Source: Atkinsonella hypoxylon (lineage: Eukaryota; Ascomycota; Sordariomycetes; Hypocreales; Clavicipitaceae). From it: a stretch of 64,000 nt of DNA. Location: assembly GCA_000729835.1 (NCBI GenBank), contig JFHB01000005.1, positions 1 through 64,000 of the forward strand, given 5' to 3'. The notes beneath the pieces were generated by a model, which saw only the letters and a program-made list of their open reading frames with translations, was not told the origin of the DNA and did no database searches. Each line of letters begins with the position of its first letter. Positions within the stretch are counted from its first letter, which is position 1. A program made the translations under genes and the position numbers. Below are positions 34,158 through 46,390 of the stretch, piece by piece.

Positions 34158-34846
34158 CAATCCACCCATGCAGGGAAATAGTATCTAACAAAGGGGATCA
34201 GACTTGGATAAATGAAGCAATCTGGAGTATATACTTTTGCATATGGAGCGTATCTTCTTTCTTTCCTTCTCATTGATTTTCCGGTGTCTGGGCTGATTAC
34301 GGGACTTGATGAAGAGGTTATGGCACTGTAGCTAATCTAGCTGGTTGGAAAGCAGATAGTGCTATTACTGTATCGTTTTATTGGGGGGGTAGGTGTAATA
34401 CTAGTGGCTCGGCTATTTCGAGTGCGGTGATTCCAATGTTGTGCCCACCACGTAGCATGGAAGACGGCGAGGTGGCATTAGCACCTACACTAATGACCAC
34501 ATTAGCATGACCGAGACCTCACAAGGCTTGATGTTGGTGAGGCCCCTAGGGCCAAACTGAGCCCTGCAAGACGTAACCGAGGTGAATTCTGTGGTATCTG
34601 ATGACGCGCGCTAAACTATGAAGCTCGTAATGCGCAAGTAATGCGAGGTGACCTCGTCATCCCATGCCAAGAAGCGATAAAAGATAATAGAATGCGATAA
34701 TGCCAAAATGTACAAGAGCTCGTAAAACGAAATGCCTCAATCCTCTTTTTCCAACGCCCTTAAAAGCCCGCTTACAATTCCATTGACAGAAGGGCAACTG
34801 TCAGCAGAGAAAACATCTGTACTGATCAAATGTCGGGCGCACACGT
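34158..34846. other. Intergenic, convergent 3' ends
   Basis: No gene seen; it includes a G8 run near 34383. Confidence 0.5.
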
Positions 34847-35569
34847 CTACTCGCTCGAGCCGACACCCTCCTCGGGGACCCTCAGCGTTCCAAGCTTATC
34901 GTCGAGCCATCGAGCCAAGTCCCCGGCGTGCTTCCTCATGGCCACGACGGAGGCTGCTCCCGGGCTGTCGAGACTGGCGGCAGTTTGGCCGCCTGCGCTG
35001 TCGAGACTCTCGACATCGCTGGGACTGCCAGAGGCAATGTCGCCGTTCTCGTGGTGAAGACGCGGGCTGGCTTGGAGATGGTGCGCCGAGGGCCCTACGC
35101 AAACGAAGAGCAGGCCGCATTTGAGACGACGTATGATGACGATGCCGCCGCTGAGCTGGACGGTGATGGTGACGGGGCGGACGGAGCGGGCGGTCTTTTT
35201 GTGCGCCGCGGCTTTCTTGGAGGCGGAGACGTGATGGACGGCGAAATGGTCGTCTTCATCTCCGTCGCCTTCGCGATCTGTCTCGTCTGGGTCGAGGACG
35301 GGCGAGCTAGAGATGGGGTCGGGTGTTCGCGAGCCAGGCAGTGCGGAGGGGACGTCGACGGAGGATGAGGTGTGGATGGAGAGGAGAGAGGCTGCGACGG
35401 TGGCGTGGGTTCGCAGTACGGAGACGGGATAAGGACTTGCGTGGGCCAGGAGCTTGCCGTGGTATGTTGTGAGGAGGAGAGTTGGCAGATGGGGAGTTTG
35501 GTTGGCGTGGAGGAAGGCGTTCAGCCTCTTCGTGAGAAGAAGAGGCGGCGACGGATTGGGGACAGCCAT
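34847..35569 (-). CDS. Possible roadblock/LC7-domain protein
   Basis: A single exon of 240 aa. The first about 70 residues (LNAFLHANQTPHLPTLLLTT, then HATVAASLLSIH) and a later strand-rich part (VTITVQLSGGIVIIRRLKCG) have the spacing of a roadblock/LC7 fold interrupted by an acidic, Asp-rich loop. The C-terminus carries helical AGDLARWLDDKLGTLR. Roadblock proteins form small scaffolds such as EGO/Ragulator on the vacuole. The assignment is from pattern only; it could be another small alpha/beta protein. The frame is GC-rich, and long shadow frames lie on the other strand. Confidence 0.45.
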   Translation of the reverse strand: MAVPNPSPPLLLTKRLNAFLHANQTPHLPTLLLTTYHGKLLAHASPYPVSVLRTHATVAASLLSIHTSSSVDVPSALPGSRTPDPISSSPVLDPDETDREGDGDEDDHFAVHHVSASKKAAAHKKTARSVRPVTITVQLSGGIVIIRRLKCGLLFVCVGPSAHHLQASPRLHHENGDIASGSPSDVESLDSAGGQTAASLDSPGAASVVAMRKHAGDLARWLDDKLGTLRVPEEGVGSSE

Positions 35570-38500
35570 GGTCGCCTGCGCTGTGATGGAGGCAAGCGCT
35601 ACGTATGGCGGACGTCGAGTCTTCTAGGCGATTTTCTTCCTTTTCTTCCTTTTCTTCTTCTTCTTCTTCTTCTTTGAATTTTTGAAAAAAAAAAGTTTTT
35701 TTTCTGATTGGGGTCGAGTTCAGGCTGGCGTCGTAGCTCTGGACATGAGCGACCCTGACGTTGGGTGACACTGACGACCAGAGACTATGCCAAAGGGCGA
35801 CGCTGGCTATCGTTTCGTGGGCAGCAATCTCGTGGCGCTGACCTGTATTTCTGAGCTCGAACTCCGGTCGTCAAGATGCGCATGCGATGTTGGCCCGGCG
35901 ACAATTGACGGCCTGACCTCAAGAGGTGGGATGGACATGTTTGAAGTTGATAACCTGGTGTCGAGTGCCCTGACGTCCAGTCAGATTCGGCGCCGAGCTG
36001 AGCTGTGGAGTGAACTTGACACGCTAGCCCCTTTGCGCTAGCCCCTTTGCGCCTCGGGCGGGGACTCCCCTGTCCTTTATTAGTGACTGGGCTAATAATC
36101 TCTGCGCTGTTATTATCGCTATTCAGCTGCGTCCCGTCTGTTGGCTTGGCCACGGGCACCATGACATGACAGCTGTGCAACAAGATGGCATGTTTCTACG
36201 ACTCGGGTTATTGTTGTATCTTGGCCTTATGGGGTACACTGCAACTTGCTGAAAACACAACCAAATGAGAGGTTTAAGCCGCAAAGTGTCCTGCGGCAGA
36301 CACGCAGAGAACAGTATGACTGCATGTGCGTCAATAATGCTGCGGTGTACGGTCGGCGCGGTGCGATTGCACACTTGTTCGTGGAAGTGGTTCGATGTTT
36401 GTGGTTCATGTTCAGCTGAAGATGACAGGCTAACAATGCGAACGGCGCGGTTGAAGCAGTCATCCAAGCAAGGACTTGTGATTTCGCGGCACTCTCCAAT
36501 TCGTAACGTTAGTCTGCCGTACTCCGTAGTGTGCCTTTATGTTGCAATTGGCGCACTCCTTGAGTTTTTGACTCATGTACCTCCTTCGCGATGCCAATGG
36601 ATACTTCGTGATCAGTCGTGACCGTGGCCTTGGTTCACGCCAGAAAGTGGTAAGTTGAGTTGAGGAGTCGTGTAGATCAAATTGCCCAGGACGGATGTTT
36701 TAAACACCAGACAAGACACATTTAGTGTGAATACCAGCCATGGCGATGGTAAAGCGGGGCGCCTTACGGAATACACCTAGCAGCGAACGCATCAGACGGA
36801 TGATATGAGATCTCGCTACCGTAATAGATAGATATACAGCATAGATCCATCTCGGTCCCATTGAAGGGCAAGTTTTTAGCGATGCTGGACTTTTGAACCT
36901 GTTTCGGGCTATAGAAATGAAACAACCCCTCGCAATTGCTAAACATATCGACAGAGAGCCGATCGCGGCAAGACAGCATCAAACGGTGTTTTATGATAAA
37001 CTCGTCGCGTTACCAATCAGTCTAGCACATTAGAAAGGTTGCTGCAGCACAGCACCAGCCATTTCTGTGGGAACACGATGCAGCAGCGATCCGCCTCAAT
37101 TGCTGAAAAGGCCTCTTGTTGATCTGCCTTGCATAGAATCCACTCCGTGGTTCTACTTATAGCAATTGAGTTTCCGTATTCCGTATGCCTCGCATACATT
37201 CTAGACCAGCGCCTGCAGCATCGGCAGTTGACGAAAACCGGGTGCCGATCGAGATAAAAAGTCGATGTCATCTACCCCCCGCCATTGGCATGAAGAAGCG
37301 GATCTCGAGTCGGTAACTCACACTGAGGGGACCCCATCGTTTGGTTTTCAAGTCAGAAAATGGTCGCTGGTGAGGATGAGTGATGGTCGAAACAAGACGT
37401 TTCATGGCGGACTATTCCGTACTGCACAAGACCGCTGGCCATACTGTACTCGGCGGCTACGTGCATTGTCGGAGGATGGAAAGGATCAAGCACATTGCTT
37501 GCTGCCTGTCGAGCGCGAATTATTCGGAAAGATGAGACACCAGAGGTTTGCGGCCCCCTCCTGCCTCGCGCTCGCCATCTGCTGGAATTGGGCGCTTGCG
37601 TTTGAAGGAGCCCGCAGCAGAGGAGGGCGAGCCAATTGGATGGCAGAACCCCCGACAAAGTCATGTCAAACTGCCCCTTGCGACTTCCAGGTAACTAGGG
37701 ATCCGAGTCAAGGTGCTGACAGATTAATTGGGACTTCGTCGCCTCCCGCACGCGCCGCCATCAACGAGGGAGGGGGCCATCCCTGTGAGTGTGGTACGGA
37801 CCAGCTAGCTCGCATGTTGGCAGACTGGCCAATCAAATAACACGGGTGGAAGAGTCTGGTACTTTCCATACATGTAAAACCCACCAGAGAATAGGTGCCG
37901 ATGTACTTATGGCTACTTCTTGATCGGCAGTTATAGTGAGTGACAGAGGCTGTTTTGCGTACCTAGGTACTTTGAAGGCATTGAATGCTCGATCTTGTGA
38001 CCTAGCAGGCGTCTTGCCACACTCAAAGGGATGTCCCGTTTAATTTGTCAACCACGTGCCTGTCTCTTGCATAGCCGTCCAAGACTCCAAAGGGTCAGAC
38101 AGACAGATGGCAGGCCAGCAATTATTGTCGTCAATGCTCGCTCAACATGCCTGGAGAAGGGATGGCTCTTGCTCGTAACGCTTTCTCAACGGGCCATCTG
38201 CCCACCCAGCCCCATCGCTTCCCGTTCTTGTCATCGCTTCCCTATTGTCTTTCTGTCACCAGCTGTCCGGGCATTGCATTCCCGACATACACAATAGCTG
38301 CTCTTCCTATTCCAGGTCTTTTTATGTTACTTTTGCTTTCTGCCACGTCCCGGCGCGCGTCTCACATGGTGTCATTTGGGGCTGTCATTTGTGGGAATTT
38401 ACACTCTACTCGGTTTGTCAAGACCATCCTGATCCTTCGTTTCCCGCGAGTTTGTCCGGACATACCCGTGCTTTGAAAGCCTCTCACCTACTGTCTTTTC

Positions 38501-38929
38501 CGATTGTCGACTTCTCTCACTAGTTTTGGTGGACGAACTTCTTTCTTCTGTGCCTTGGCAAGCTGCTTACTGCGACATCCACGCGAACAACTCAATTAAG
38601 CACTTGTGACGCCCGACGACGTCTCTCGCTGCAGAAAAGGACATGGGGACTCACTTGATCATCTCTCCTTAGAGACGTCGCGTTACGCTGGCCTTGACGT
38701 GATAGAAAGACGCGGATCTCCTCTCAGTCTTATTCCTGTAACTTATTCTAACCCGAATTGGACGAGAACATCTCCAGGAAGAGAAGCGAAGAGTGCTGTC
38801 GGCCGGTCCGCGTCACTAACAGCCCCTTCAAAATTGTAACCATACAAAACTTTCCCTCGTCTGCATTAGGTCGGACTGCCTACGGTTTGGACTGGCTGAG
38901 CCATTTCACCAATTTGACCTGCAGACAAT
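35570..38929. other. Long intergenic region
   Basis: No confident gene in about 3.3 kb. Contains a pyrimidine-rich CTT tract (35637-35676), a direct repeat of the 15-mer GCTAGCCCCTTTGCG at 36021-36050, and several TACTCCGTA/ATTCCGTA motifs (for example 36516-36529 and 37164-37172). The last about 500 bp are C/T-rich and probably the promoter and 5' UTR of the Kch1 gene. A 191-residue plus frame at 37265-37840 has no recognisable features. Confidence 0.45.
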
Positions 38930-40678
38930 ATGGGCTGCGCTAGTAATCGAAAGAAGCAAACACGGGAGTTCGTCGACCAGAAATGGGACTATATCAACCT
39001 CCAAGATTTCAAAGCGAAGGGCTGTGGCCCTGGATTTGCGTATGGCTATCTGTGGTTCATGCTCATCATCTCAATCGCTGTCTACACCGTGGACAGCTTT
39101 ACGGCCGTGAACCTACTGGCCTTTAACCGATGGTCGTCCAAAATTCAACCAGCCATTCCCTTTGACGTCTCAAAATGGATCTTCTCGGTCTGCATTTTAT
39201 TGTCATTCGTGAACCTTGCGTTTGAAGGGGTCAGAGCTACCCGCGTCATGAAGCGAGGCAATGTAGCCGAATGCTTCCTTGACAATTTAGCTGTTCGGTG
39301 GGAGTCGATAAGACTTGGGAAAGGGCAAGGATGGAGGAGATTCCTGGTCTTTGCGGAGCTTACCAAGAGTAGGAAAGGTTCTGAATACGTGGCTCTTTTT
39401 ACATACTTCAGCTTTCAATGTATGTTTACCTGCGCTTCTCCTTTCGATAACTCTGAATAACATTTTGATTATCTAGCATGGATTCGGGTCATCTTCTGCT
39501 CAGGACCCCGTCAAGTAGTCAATGCTTTGACACTCAGATCTGTGTACGTGGCGAAACTCGCGCCTACCGCCACCAGTGTAGACGGCGCTATTCTCGGATT
39601 CTTTGATAAAATCAAAGTGCTTGCCTCAGAAGACTATCAGCAAGCAGTTATCCTCTCTGGCATGGGTTTTACCTTTGTGGTCTGGGTTTTCTCCGCCCTG
39701 TTCTTGCTGATGGCCGTCTTGTTCTACGTATTCTTTCTTTTCCATTGGATCCCGCGGACTGATGGTGGCTTGACTGAGTATTGCGAGCGCAAGGTCAATA
39801 AAAAGCTGCGCCGCATTGTAACGGCCAAGGTTAACAAAGCTTTAGCAAAGGGCCAAGCCAATCGACTTAAAGCAGGGTTGGGACATGCAAAGAGGAAAGG
39901 GGAGAAGGTGCCGTATCTCAAATCGGCAGCTACTCTGCCCACACTTCCAAACGTACAAGGTAGTATGGGAGACAGTCTTCCTCCCATGCCCACTGTCGGA
40001 CGTGACGAGAAGATCATCACGCCCCCCATGTACACGTCCCGTCCTAGTTCACCGAGTAGTTTCAACATGGGATCTGTTGGAGGCAGACGCCCCGTACAAC
40101 GAACAGTCACGGCTGCGTCGATTTCGAGCTCCTCTTCTCGAGCGCCGTTAATTCCGTCTGCGGCAGAAAAGGCACATAGCCAGAGATCACAGTCATCAGT
40201 TTTTAGTATTGCTACTACGGATTTCAATAATGGCATCAATCCTCCGACGAGACCTGGAACGTCCCACTCACAACGAAGCTTTTCCAGTTCTCGACCTGGA
40301 TTCGGACCCATGAGCAACATTTCAGCGGGAACTCCTCTCCGAACAATTACGGCCAGTCCAATCATGATGGATACTGATAGGCCACAATATCCTGACCATA
40401 CCATGTCACTGAACCATGGGTTTGTGGAGTCCAATGCCATGGCACCGCCCGGTGCAGGACGAAGCAACACATCCTCCGTGGCTTATAAACCATACAATCC
40501 TTATAGTGCTGGCGGACGAGCAAGCTCTATCCCGTCGGTTGTCCCATACAGAGCCACTGGTGTTTCTCCACCTGCTCGTAGCATGACTAGCCCAGCAGGT
40601 CCAGCACCGACCTATCGTGGTGCGTCGTACGCATATTATGATGTCGAATCACAACAACCGAGTCGTCGACAATACTAG
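38930..40678 (+). CDS. Kch1/Prm6-type low-affinity potassium transport protein
   Basis: Two exons, 38930-39419 and 39477-40678, give 563 aa. It starts MGCASNRKKQ, a possible N-myristoylation signal with an adjacent cysteine. Hydrophobic segments lie near residues 37-55 (GYLWFMLIISIAVYTVD), 83-101 (IFSVCILLSFVNLAF) and about 230-260 (GFTFVVWVFSALFLLMAVLF). The arrangement and the motif FVDQKWDYINLQDFK match the fungal Kch1/pheromone-regulated membrane protein 6 family. In yeast, Kch1 and Kch2 sit at the plasma membrane and support K+ influx needed for calcium signalling during pheromone response. The C-terminal half is Ser/Pro/Arg-rich and disordered. The intron (57 nt, phase 1) restores SFQSWIRVIF. 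Confidence 0.87.
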
Positions 40679-41662
40679 AAAGTCAGCTGAGGACATATTA
40701 CATTCATTTGCCACCTGCGAGGCCAGGAATATATCTGATTATCGGCTTGATAGCCAAAACTTTTCATAACGCACATTACGGTCAAAGTTTGGAAAGAAGA
40801 TGCCATCCACGAAAATCATGATTCCAGTGGTTATATACAATTAGATACTCTGTTTCGCAAAGCAGTAGAAATGGTTTTCAATTGAGCCACGTTTGAAAAG
40901 ATTTGACGAGATCCTGACTATTGTTGAGTTGTTTATCAGCGTTCAGTTAAGCTGGGGCACATGAGAATTTACGAGTGCCAGACAGAGCATTCATTATTGT
41001 GGCACAAGTAGCATTGAATAACAGAAACCATCTTCTCCCAAACATAGTCTTGAGTGCATGATAGGTCGCTGTGGCGCTATACCGTAGTTCCTACTCGTGC
41101 AGAATGATCGAGACAGGTCGCTTGTCTATCCCACAGGCTGAGTTCTTGCTTCTATCTGAATCAAGCACCGCGACGAAAGGAAGGAAGGGAGGAGAAGCGC
41201 TTGCCCTGGCTTGGCCGCACAGGGCGCATAGGGTGCAGATTACCCCACATTATGTACGCCGCCTTGCGTGATGCTCGCTGAACTTCCCTTCGACATCTAC
41301 CAGACACACAACGACGAGCACTGCGACTACTCAACTACTGCGACTACTGCGACGACAACTCGACTCCGATCGGACATAGCGCCGCTATCCAGTACTTGCT
41401 TACATTGCTTACATTGTCATATCGGCTCGACTTGTCTTGAACATCCGGCCGGCTGGCCCAGTTGGCTGGTGCTTTGAACCCCTCCAGGCCACCTGCTTAT
41501 CGTGCGCATCATCTTCAGCCGCTGTCACTGCCCATATGGTTGTCGTTGCCTTCTGACATCTGACGCTGTCCTGTTATTACTGAAATTCAACGACTGGGAC
41601 GTCTCAAAATCACTTTTTTACACCCCCCTTGCCTCGTCGCTTGTCGAGGATTCCAGCCCACA
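40679..41662. other. Intergenic
   Basis: 3' flank of the Kch1 gene and promoter of the NMN adenylyltransferase gene. A short CGACTACT-type repeat lies at about 41325-41355. No gene was seen. Confidence 0.5.
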
Positions 41663-42737
41663 ATGACTTCCAACTCTTCGTATGTCTTCCCCTCATACCG
41701 ACTTCAGCGCACGTGCGATCCCACCCGAACGCCCTTGGTCCTGGTTGCTTGTGGCTCATGTATGTGTCTATCCATGGCGTGATGTAACAAGCTGTTTATT
41801 CATCATGTACAATTAGTTGGCTAAGCAAGAGATTATGCTGATACTATTTCGCAGTTTCTCCCATCACGTTTTTGCATCTGCGCATGTTTTCGATGGCTAA
41901 AGACCATGCCCGCAATGAAGGTAAGTGGCCTAATGAAGCTTGTCCGCAGTATAAAAACCCTCACCACAACGTGTAACCAACAAGTCAAATACTGCTAGGT
42001 TTTGAGGTCGTTGGAGGATATCTCTCGCCAGTGTCAGATGCCTACAAGAAGAAGGGACTCGCGCCGGCCCACCACCGCATTCGAATGTGCCAACTTGCAA
42101 CTGAAAACTCATCCAAGTGGTTAATGGTAGATCCGTGGGAAGCCGAAAGCCCGACGTATATCCCCACCGCGCGAGTTTTAGACCACTTTGACTACGAAAT
42201 CAATCACGTAATGGGCGGCATCGAATGCACTGACGGTACTCGCAAACCCGCCAAGATTGTGTTGTTAGCAGGCGCCGACCTGATACAAACAATTAGCACC
42301 CCCGACCTCTGGGATGCCAAAGATGTCGATCACATCCTGAGTAACTTTGGAGTCTTTGTGCTCGAGCGGACAGGAACTGAGCTTGACTCAGCCCTGGCAG
42401 CGTTGAAGCAATGGGAAAAGAACATCCACGTAATCAGACAGGTACGACCTTGCACTTATTCTTGAGAGTCCACACCTACTAATGCAGACTCCTAGGTTGT
42501 CACAAATGACATCTCTAGCACAAAAGTCCGGCTACTTTTGAAGCGTGATATGAGTATTGATTACTTGTATGTTACTCCCCCTTTATAGCCATCATTGCAA
42601 CGTCATGCTAACTTGTGTCCAGAATCCCGGACGAGGTCATCAATTATATTTACGAGCACAATCTGTATCGCGAGCTGGATCTGGCCAAACCAAGAGAGGA
42701 GAAAGAGCAAGTCGATGTGGGATCCGGCTCCAGCTGA
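41663..42737 (+). CDS. nma1: Nicotinamide/nicotinate-nucleotide adenylyltransferase
   Basis: Five exons, 41663-41759, 41855-41920, 41999-42441, 42496-42566 and 42623-42737, give 263 aa. Intron 1 splits the nucleotide-binding motif; splicing gives CGSFSPITFLHLRMF, the adenylyltransferase GxFxPxTxxH box. Exon 4 gives ISSTKVRLLL, the second signature (ISSTxxR), followed by IPDEVINYIYEHNLY. The enzyme joins NMN or NaMN to ATP to make NAD or its deamido precursor. The N-terminal extension is short compared with yeast Nma1/Nma2 (about 400 aa), as is usual in filamentous fungi. All exon phases agree, and the start is the only upstream in-frame ATG. Confidence 0.9.
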
Positions 42738-44253
42738 CGGCGAGGCCGCGTTTACGAATAGTCCTAGCAGCAAGCAGCGACTCGCGACTATAGTCGACAC
42801 AACATTTAGACTGATACGAGTGAATGAGTGGCATATATTCGATATCTGCCTTCCATGGCCTCGCAAATTTAAGTTAAGGCGCTCATGGGAATACTGAATT
42901 ACAACGAGACATCACTTACTCAAAGAAGTGCTTGAATTTCATCCTATTTCATTAGCTCGTTATGTTTCTTGTCAAATCTATTGGTCGATGGCACAGCGAG
43001 ACAGCGAATTGGATAAACGAGATTGGGAGTTTTGCATGACAGCGCGTCCCCGCATTCGATCAAGAAGGGGGAAATAGAAGGACGACGTTTTTTGACACTT
43101 GAAGGGATAGAAATGCAGTCGCCTGTTGGCACTTCCCCCTCCCGCAATGTCACTGGCGATATGCCTATGTTGATGCGGAAAGACAGGTGTCTATTCTTCC
43201 CCATAAATGTGAAAGAGAACTGGTTCGAATTGGTTTCAAGCCTCATAAAGAGAGAGGAAACTAGCAGAAGCGAAAAGAAATATGCTCACTTCACCTTGAC
43301 AGGCTTTGTATGTGCTGGCTCATGCCTACACGCACCAGCATAAGCAGATTCCGCAGTGGTAGCTTGAACGTACATTCCACTGGGTGCTGCTTGCCTCGCC
43401 TTCCTTCTGGCGCTTCTTATCCGGCTTGGCTACAGAGGCCTTATCGGCTTCACCCAGGATGCTTGCAATGCCCCATGATCGTTGTTCCGGCGTAAGTTGA
43501 CTAGCGGGTTGGATGTCTTTCCCGAGAGGCTGCTTGTGGTACATTGCAAGGAGCTTTGCCACGCAATTGGGACAGGGGATGTGAGGCAAGGTGAAAGAGC
43601 TCCAATACGCGGAAAATGAGAATGTTCAGATGTATCATAAGCATGTTCGATGCGCTTCCCCACACTTCATAGCTCGGAGACACTCAAAGATTTGCAATCA
43701 CTACATGGCAGGATTCGACGCTCACGTCTTAAATCTAGGTAGAACACGCTTGCAACCGCAAAATTAACAATGATTGCCGTCCAGGTGTATTATAACTGCT
43801 GGGCTCCGATACTGCGCAAGTTGCCTTGCAACCTCAATGTTGCATGGACCAAGCAATTTAAATCGTGCTTGTAATGCAGTAGTTAGCGTAGGTACATTAC
43901 CCATCTGCACCGCGCTCGATTGAAGGTCTAGACCCAGTCCTGCAGCGTGTATAGGCTACAAAGTCCGCGCGCCTATATCATCATTGCAGGCTTCTTGACG
44001 TATCTTGAAGGGACGGGCAAGCCTCAGAGTCTCAAGCACATCCAGGAGGAGTTCAAGGCGGTGAGGAAGGTCATCGAGCAGCGGGAGCGGGAGCGGGAGT
44101 TCTGCTAGGCAGATTGCACCTTGGATCCTGTCGTGAAGGCAGGTACCATTGACGAGATGTACCAGGTGGCGAAGCAAGATCTGGAAGGGGTGGCAAGAAT
44201 TGATCATTGTACACCAGATAATTCGGCATCAGGCATATCCAAACGACAAATTT
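42738..44253. other. Intergenic with coding relic
   Basis: No intact gene. A cysteine-containing minus frame at 43326-43589 (87 aa) is open but unrecognised. Coding-like sequence with an in-frame stop occupies 43933-44220 and is listed separately. Confidence 0.4.
43933..44220 (+). pseudogene. Coding relic of unknown family with an in-frame TAG
   Basis: A plus-strand frame following a CTAG acceptor-like site reads YIIIAGFLTYLEGTGKPQ, then a charged helix (KHIQEEFKAVRKVIEQRERE), reaches TAG at 44106-44108, and continues in the same frame as LDPVVKAGTIDEMYQVAKQ. The codons are strongly GC-ending and differ from nearby non-coding DNA, so this looks like a broken gene or an exon ending at the TAG. 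The 3' end runs into the tail of the DUF2461 gene. The family was not recognised. Confidence 0.4.
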
Positions 44254-45672
44254 TCACGCTTCATCATCGTCCTCCTGGTCCTGCCCATCGCTCTGACTGC
44301 TGCCGCTATCATCCCCATCCAGAGCCGGATCCGGCATGATGATGCTATTAAGAAAGGTCACCTGGGCCAATTAGCTAGGTTTATAGCAGAAAGTAATAGC
44401 TGCCAGCCACACTCACAAATCCTGAAAGAGCACGTATGATCTCCCCCAGCTTCTCTTGCACGTCATTCTTTGTGAGGACATCCGCATCAATCTTGGTGCC
44501 TACCGTGTAGTTGCGTAGCTTCAAAAGCTCAATATCTCCATGAGTAATCTCATATCCCTGTGAATACATTAGTCGGCGATAAAATTTAGGCCATATTTGG
44601 ACGGACATAGCGCTGAAAAGTTGAAGTTATGAGAACAGGTTTTTTGTTATTTCACATCCCAACTTACCATTGGTCGCTTCTTCAGCGCATTTTCCTTGTT
44701 CTTCTCGGCAAACGCTTTGATCACAGCCTCTGGTCCTCCACTGGCTTTAATCTTTGGAAAGAAAATCTTCTTCAACAGAGGTTCATTGAGCGCTCGACGC
44801 CAGCGCTCCGGATGTCTGTCGATGCTGCGCCGTAACTTGGCAACAAATGATGCCTCTGGATGCCACAAGCCGCCGCCGATGGAGGATGACCCAGGCTCAC
44901 AGTGGACGTAGTAGCATGCATAGGGGCCTTTCCGACCCGTTCGTGACCACGCGGCTGAGAAATAAGGCTACATAGATGATGAGTCGCTGCACCGCAGCAA
45001 GGATGACGAGATCGGGACTCTTACCTTGTACGGCGTTTTGATCTTACTGAAGCGGATGTCTCTGTATATGCGAAAGATGACATCCTTGACGGGTAATTCG
45101 GGGACCGTCTCATCCACATCAATCACGGTCTGTGTAGCTGTTTCAACAAAGGACTCCCAGTCTTTCAGGGCCCGCCTGTACTCTCCGTCGTGAGCTTCGC
45201 AGGTTAGCATGGGATGCATCACGGGGCTGCGGTGAATAGGTATAAACTCACCTTTCAGCCACGATCTTTTGTTGTTCGCCTTCAAATCTTTGAGGAACAG
45301 CAATGTATTCCTATGTACTTTGTAGTCTTCGTATTCCACGCCACCTGTGCCTCTCATTTTCTCCAAGGGAATAATCTGTACTTTGCGCGATGCATTGTCA
45401 TCGTCATCGTCATCGTCATCGTCATCAGGGTGTTGATTCTCCTCCTGTGTTTCATCTGCTGGATCCTCCTCATATTGATCTTCGCTGTCTTCTGTGACTT
45501 TCGACTGCCTCTTCGGAGTAGCAGACTTTCGCTGCTTCTTCACTGGGGGTACGCCATCGTCAGTTTCCTCAGTGCTCTCAAAGTATGAGCTCTTTTGATC
45601 GTGGGTGGATAAGCGACCTGAGCGCCTGCGTTCGATGCCCGGCTCTGCAGCCGCCCGTTTGCGGGCCGCCAT
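44254..45672 (-). CDS. DUF2461 (TIGR02453) family protein
   Basis: Five exons, 45252-45672, 45025-45194, 44668-44967, 44417-44557 and 44254-44361, give 379 aa. The N-terminal 90 residues are basic then acidic, ending in a run of about 10 Asp encoded by a GTCATC microsatellite. The conserved domain follows: LLFLKDLKANNKRSW, HDGEYRRALKDWESFV, IFRIYRDIRFSKIKTPYK, GPYACYYVHCEPG, IGGGLWHPEA, GYEITHGDIELLKLR and VTFLNSIIMPDP. Every splice was confirmed by phase and by this domain. DUF2461 proteins occur in bacteria and fungi; their biochemical role is not known to me. The KR-rich N-terminus could direct it to the nucleus. The C-terminus is acidic. Confidence 0.88.
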
Positions 45673-46226
45673 AACGATGGAGGGAGATTCTTTTGTGCTC
45701 CAAACAAAGCGACCGAGGTTGCTTGTATCATTGCATTCTTCCCGCCTTTCGAGGCTGAAATGGTGAGTGAGGCCAGATATTTACGGTGTTTGTGCTTGGA
45801 CGGCGCCCAGCTAAAGTCAGTTGCGTCATTCATGGGCGCGTCCACACCTTGTCTGTCTGGGGGTCTAGCCAATGGCAGGTCTCCCTCCACTCCATTTTAT
45901 GCAGGTCCCCAACTCATCGATCTGTCCGCTGAACATGGCGATCTAACAACGTCGCCATCTGCATGTGACAATGTGAGTACATGTAGCGATTACGGAAGGC
46001 ATGCAATTGTGAATGAGGCCAATCAAGGTCATCGTGAAAAGTAAAATGTCGAAACTTGCTTCCTTTGGCTAGTTTCAGTGCGATACATGAAAGCTCCAGT
46101 GCATTATTTGCGTGCCCCTTCCTTTGGAGTCTATGCAACAACATCCTTTTGCGTGACTGACGGCCCCGATCAACTATGGCTGCGAAATCAGCGACTAGTG
46201 GTGCTATCAGTACAATCCAGTTTTCG
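45673..46226. other. Intergenic
   Basis: Promoter of the DUF2461 gene up to the dispersed repeat. No gene was seen. Confidence 0.5.
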
Positions 46227-46390
46227 TTAATTTTGCATCAGTGACTTAAGGGGGGGGGGGGGGGGGGGGATGGAAGGAGCCTGTCAACGGTCAGCTCGGA
46301 AATGCATAGGTTATAGTATAGAGCTAGAAGTGACTGTAAATTGAAGGAAAATTATATAGAAAAGAATGTATCGTTCAGTAGTTAGCGTTT
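46227..46390. repeat. Dispersed repeat, copy B, with a G20 tract
   Basis: Homologous to 28695-28838. It has an uninterrupted run of 20 G at 46250-46269 that is six G long in copy A. The right edge of the homology (GCGTTT) is exactly where the truncated gene begins. Confidence 0.75.

Noticed and set aside
37265..37840. 191-residue plus-strand open frame
   Set aside because: Composition is that of translated non-coding DNA; no conserved features and no flanking splice signals that make sense.
43326..43589. 87-residue frame with a C-terminal cysteine cluster (possible small secreted protein)
   Set aside because: No signal peptide, and the cysteines lie after a good splice donor, so the frame is probably chance.
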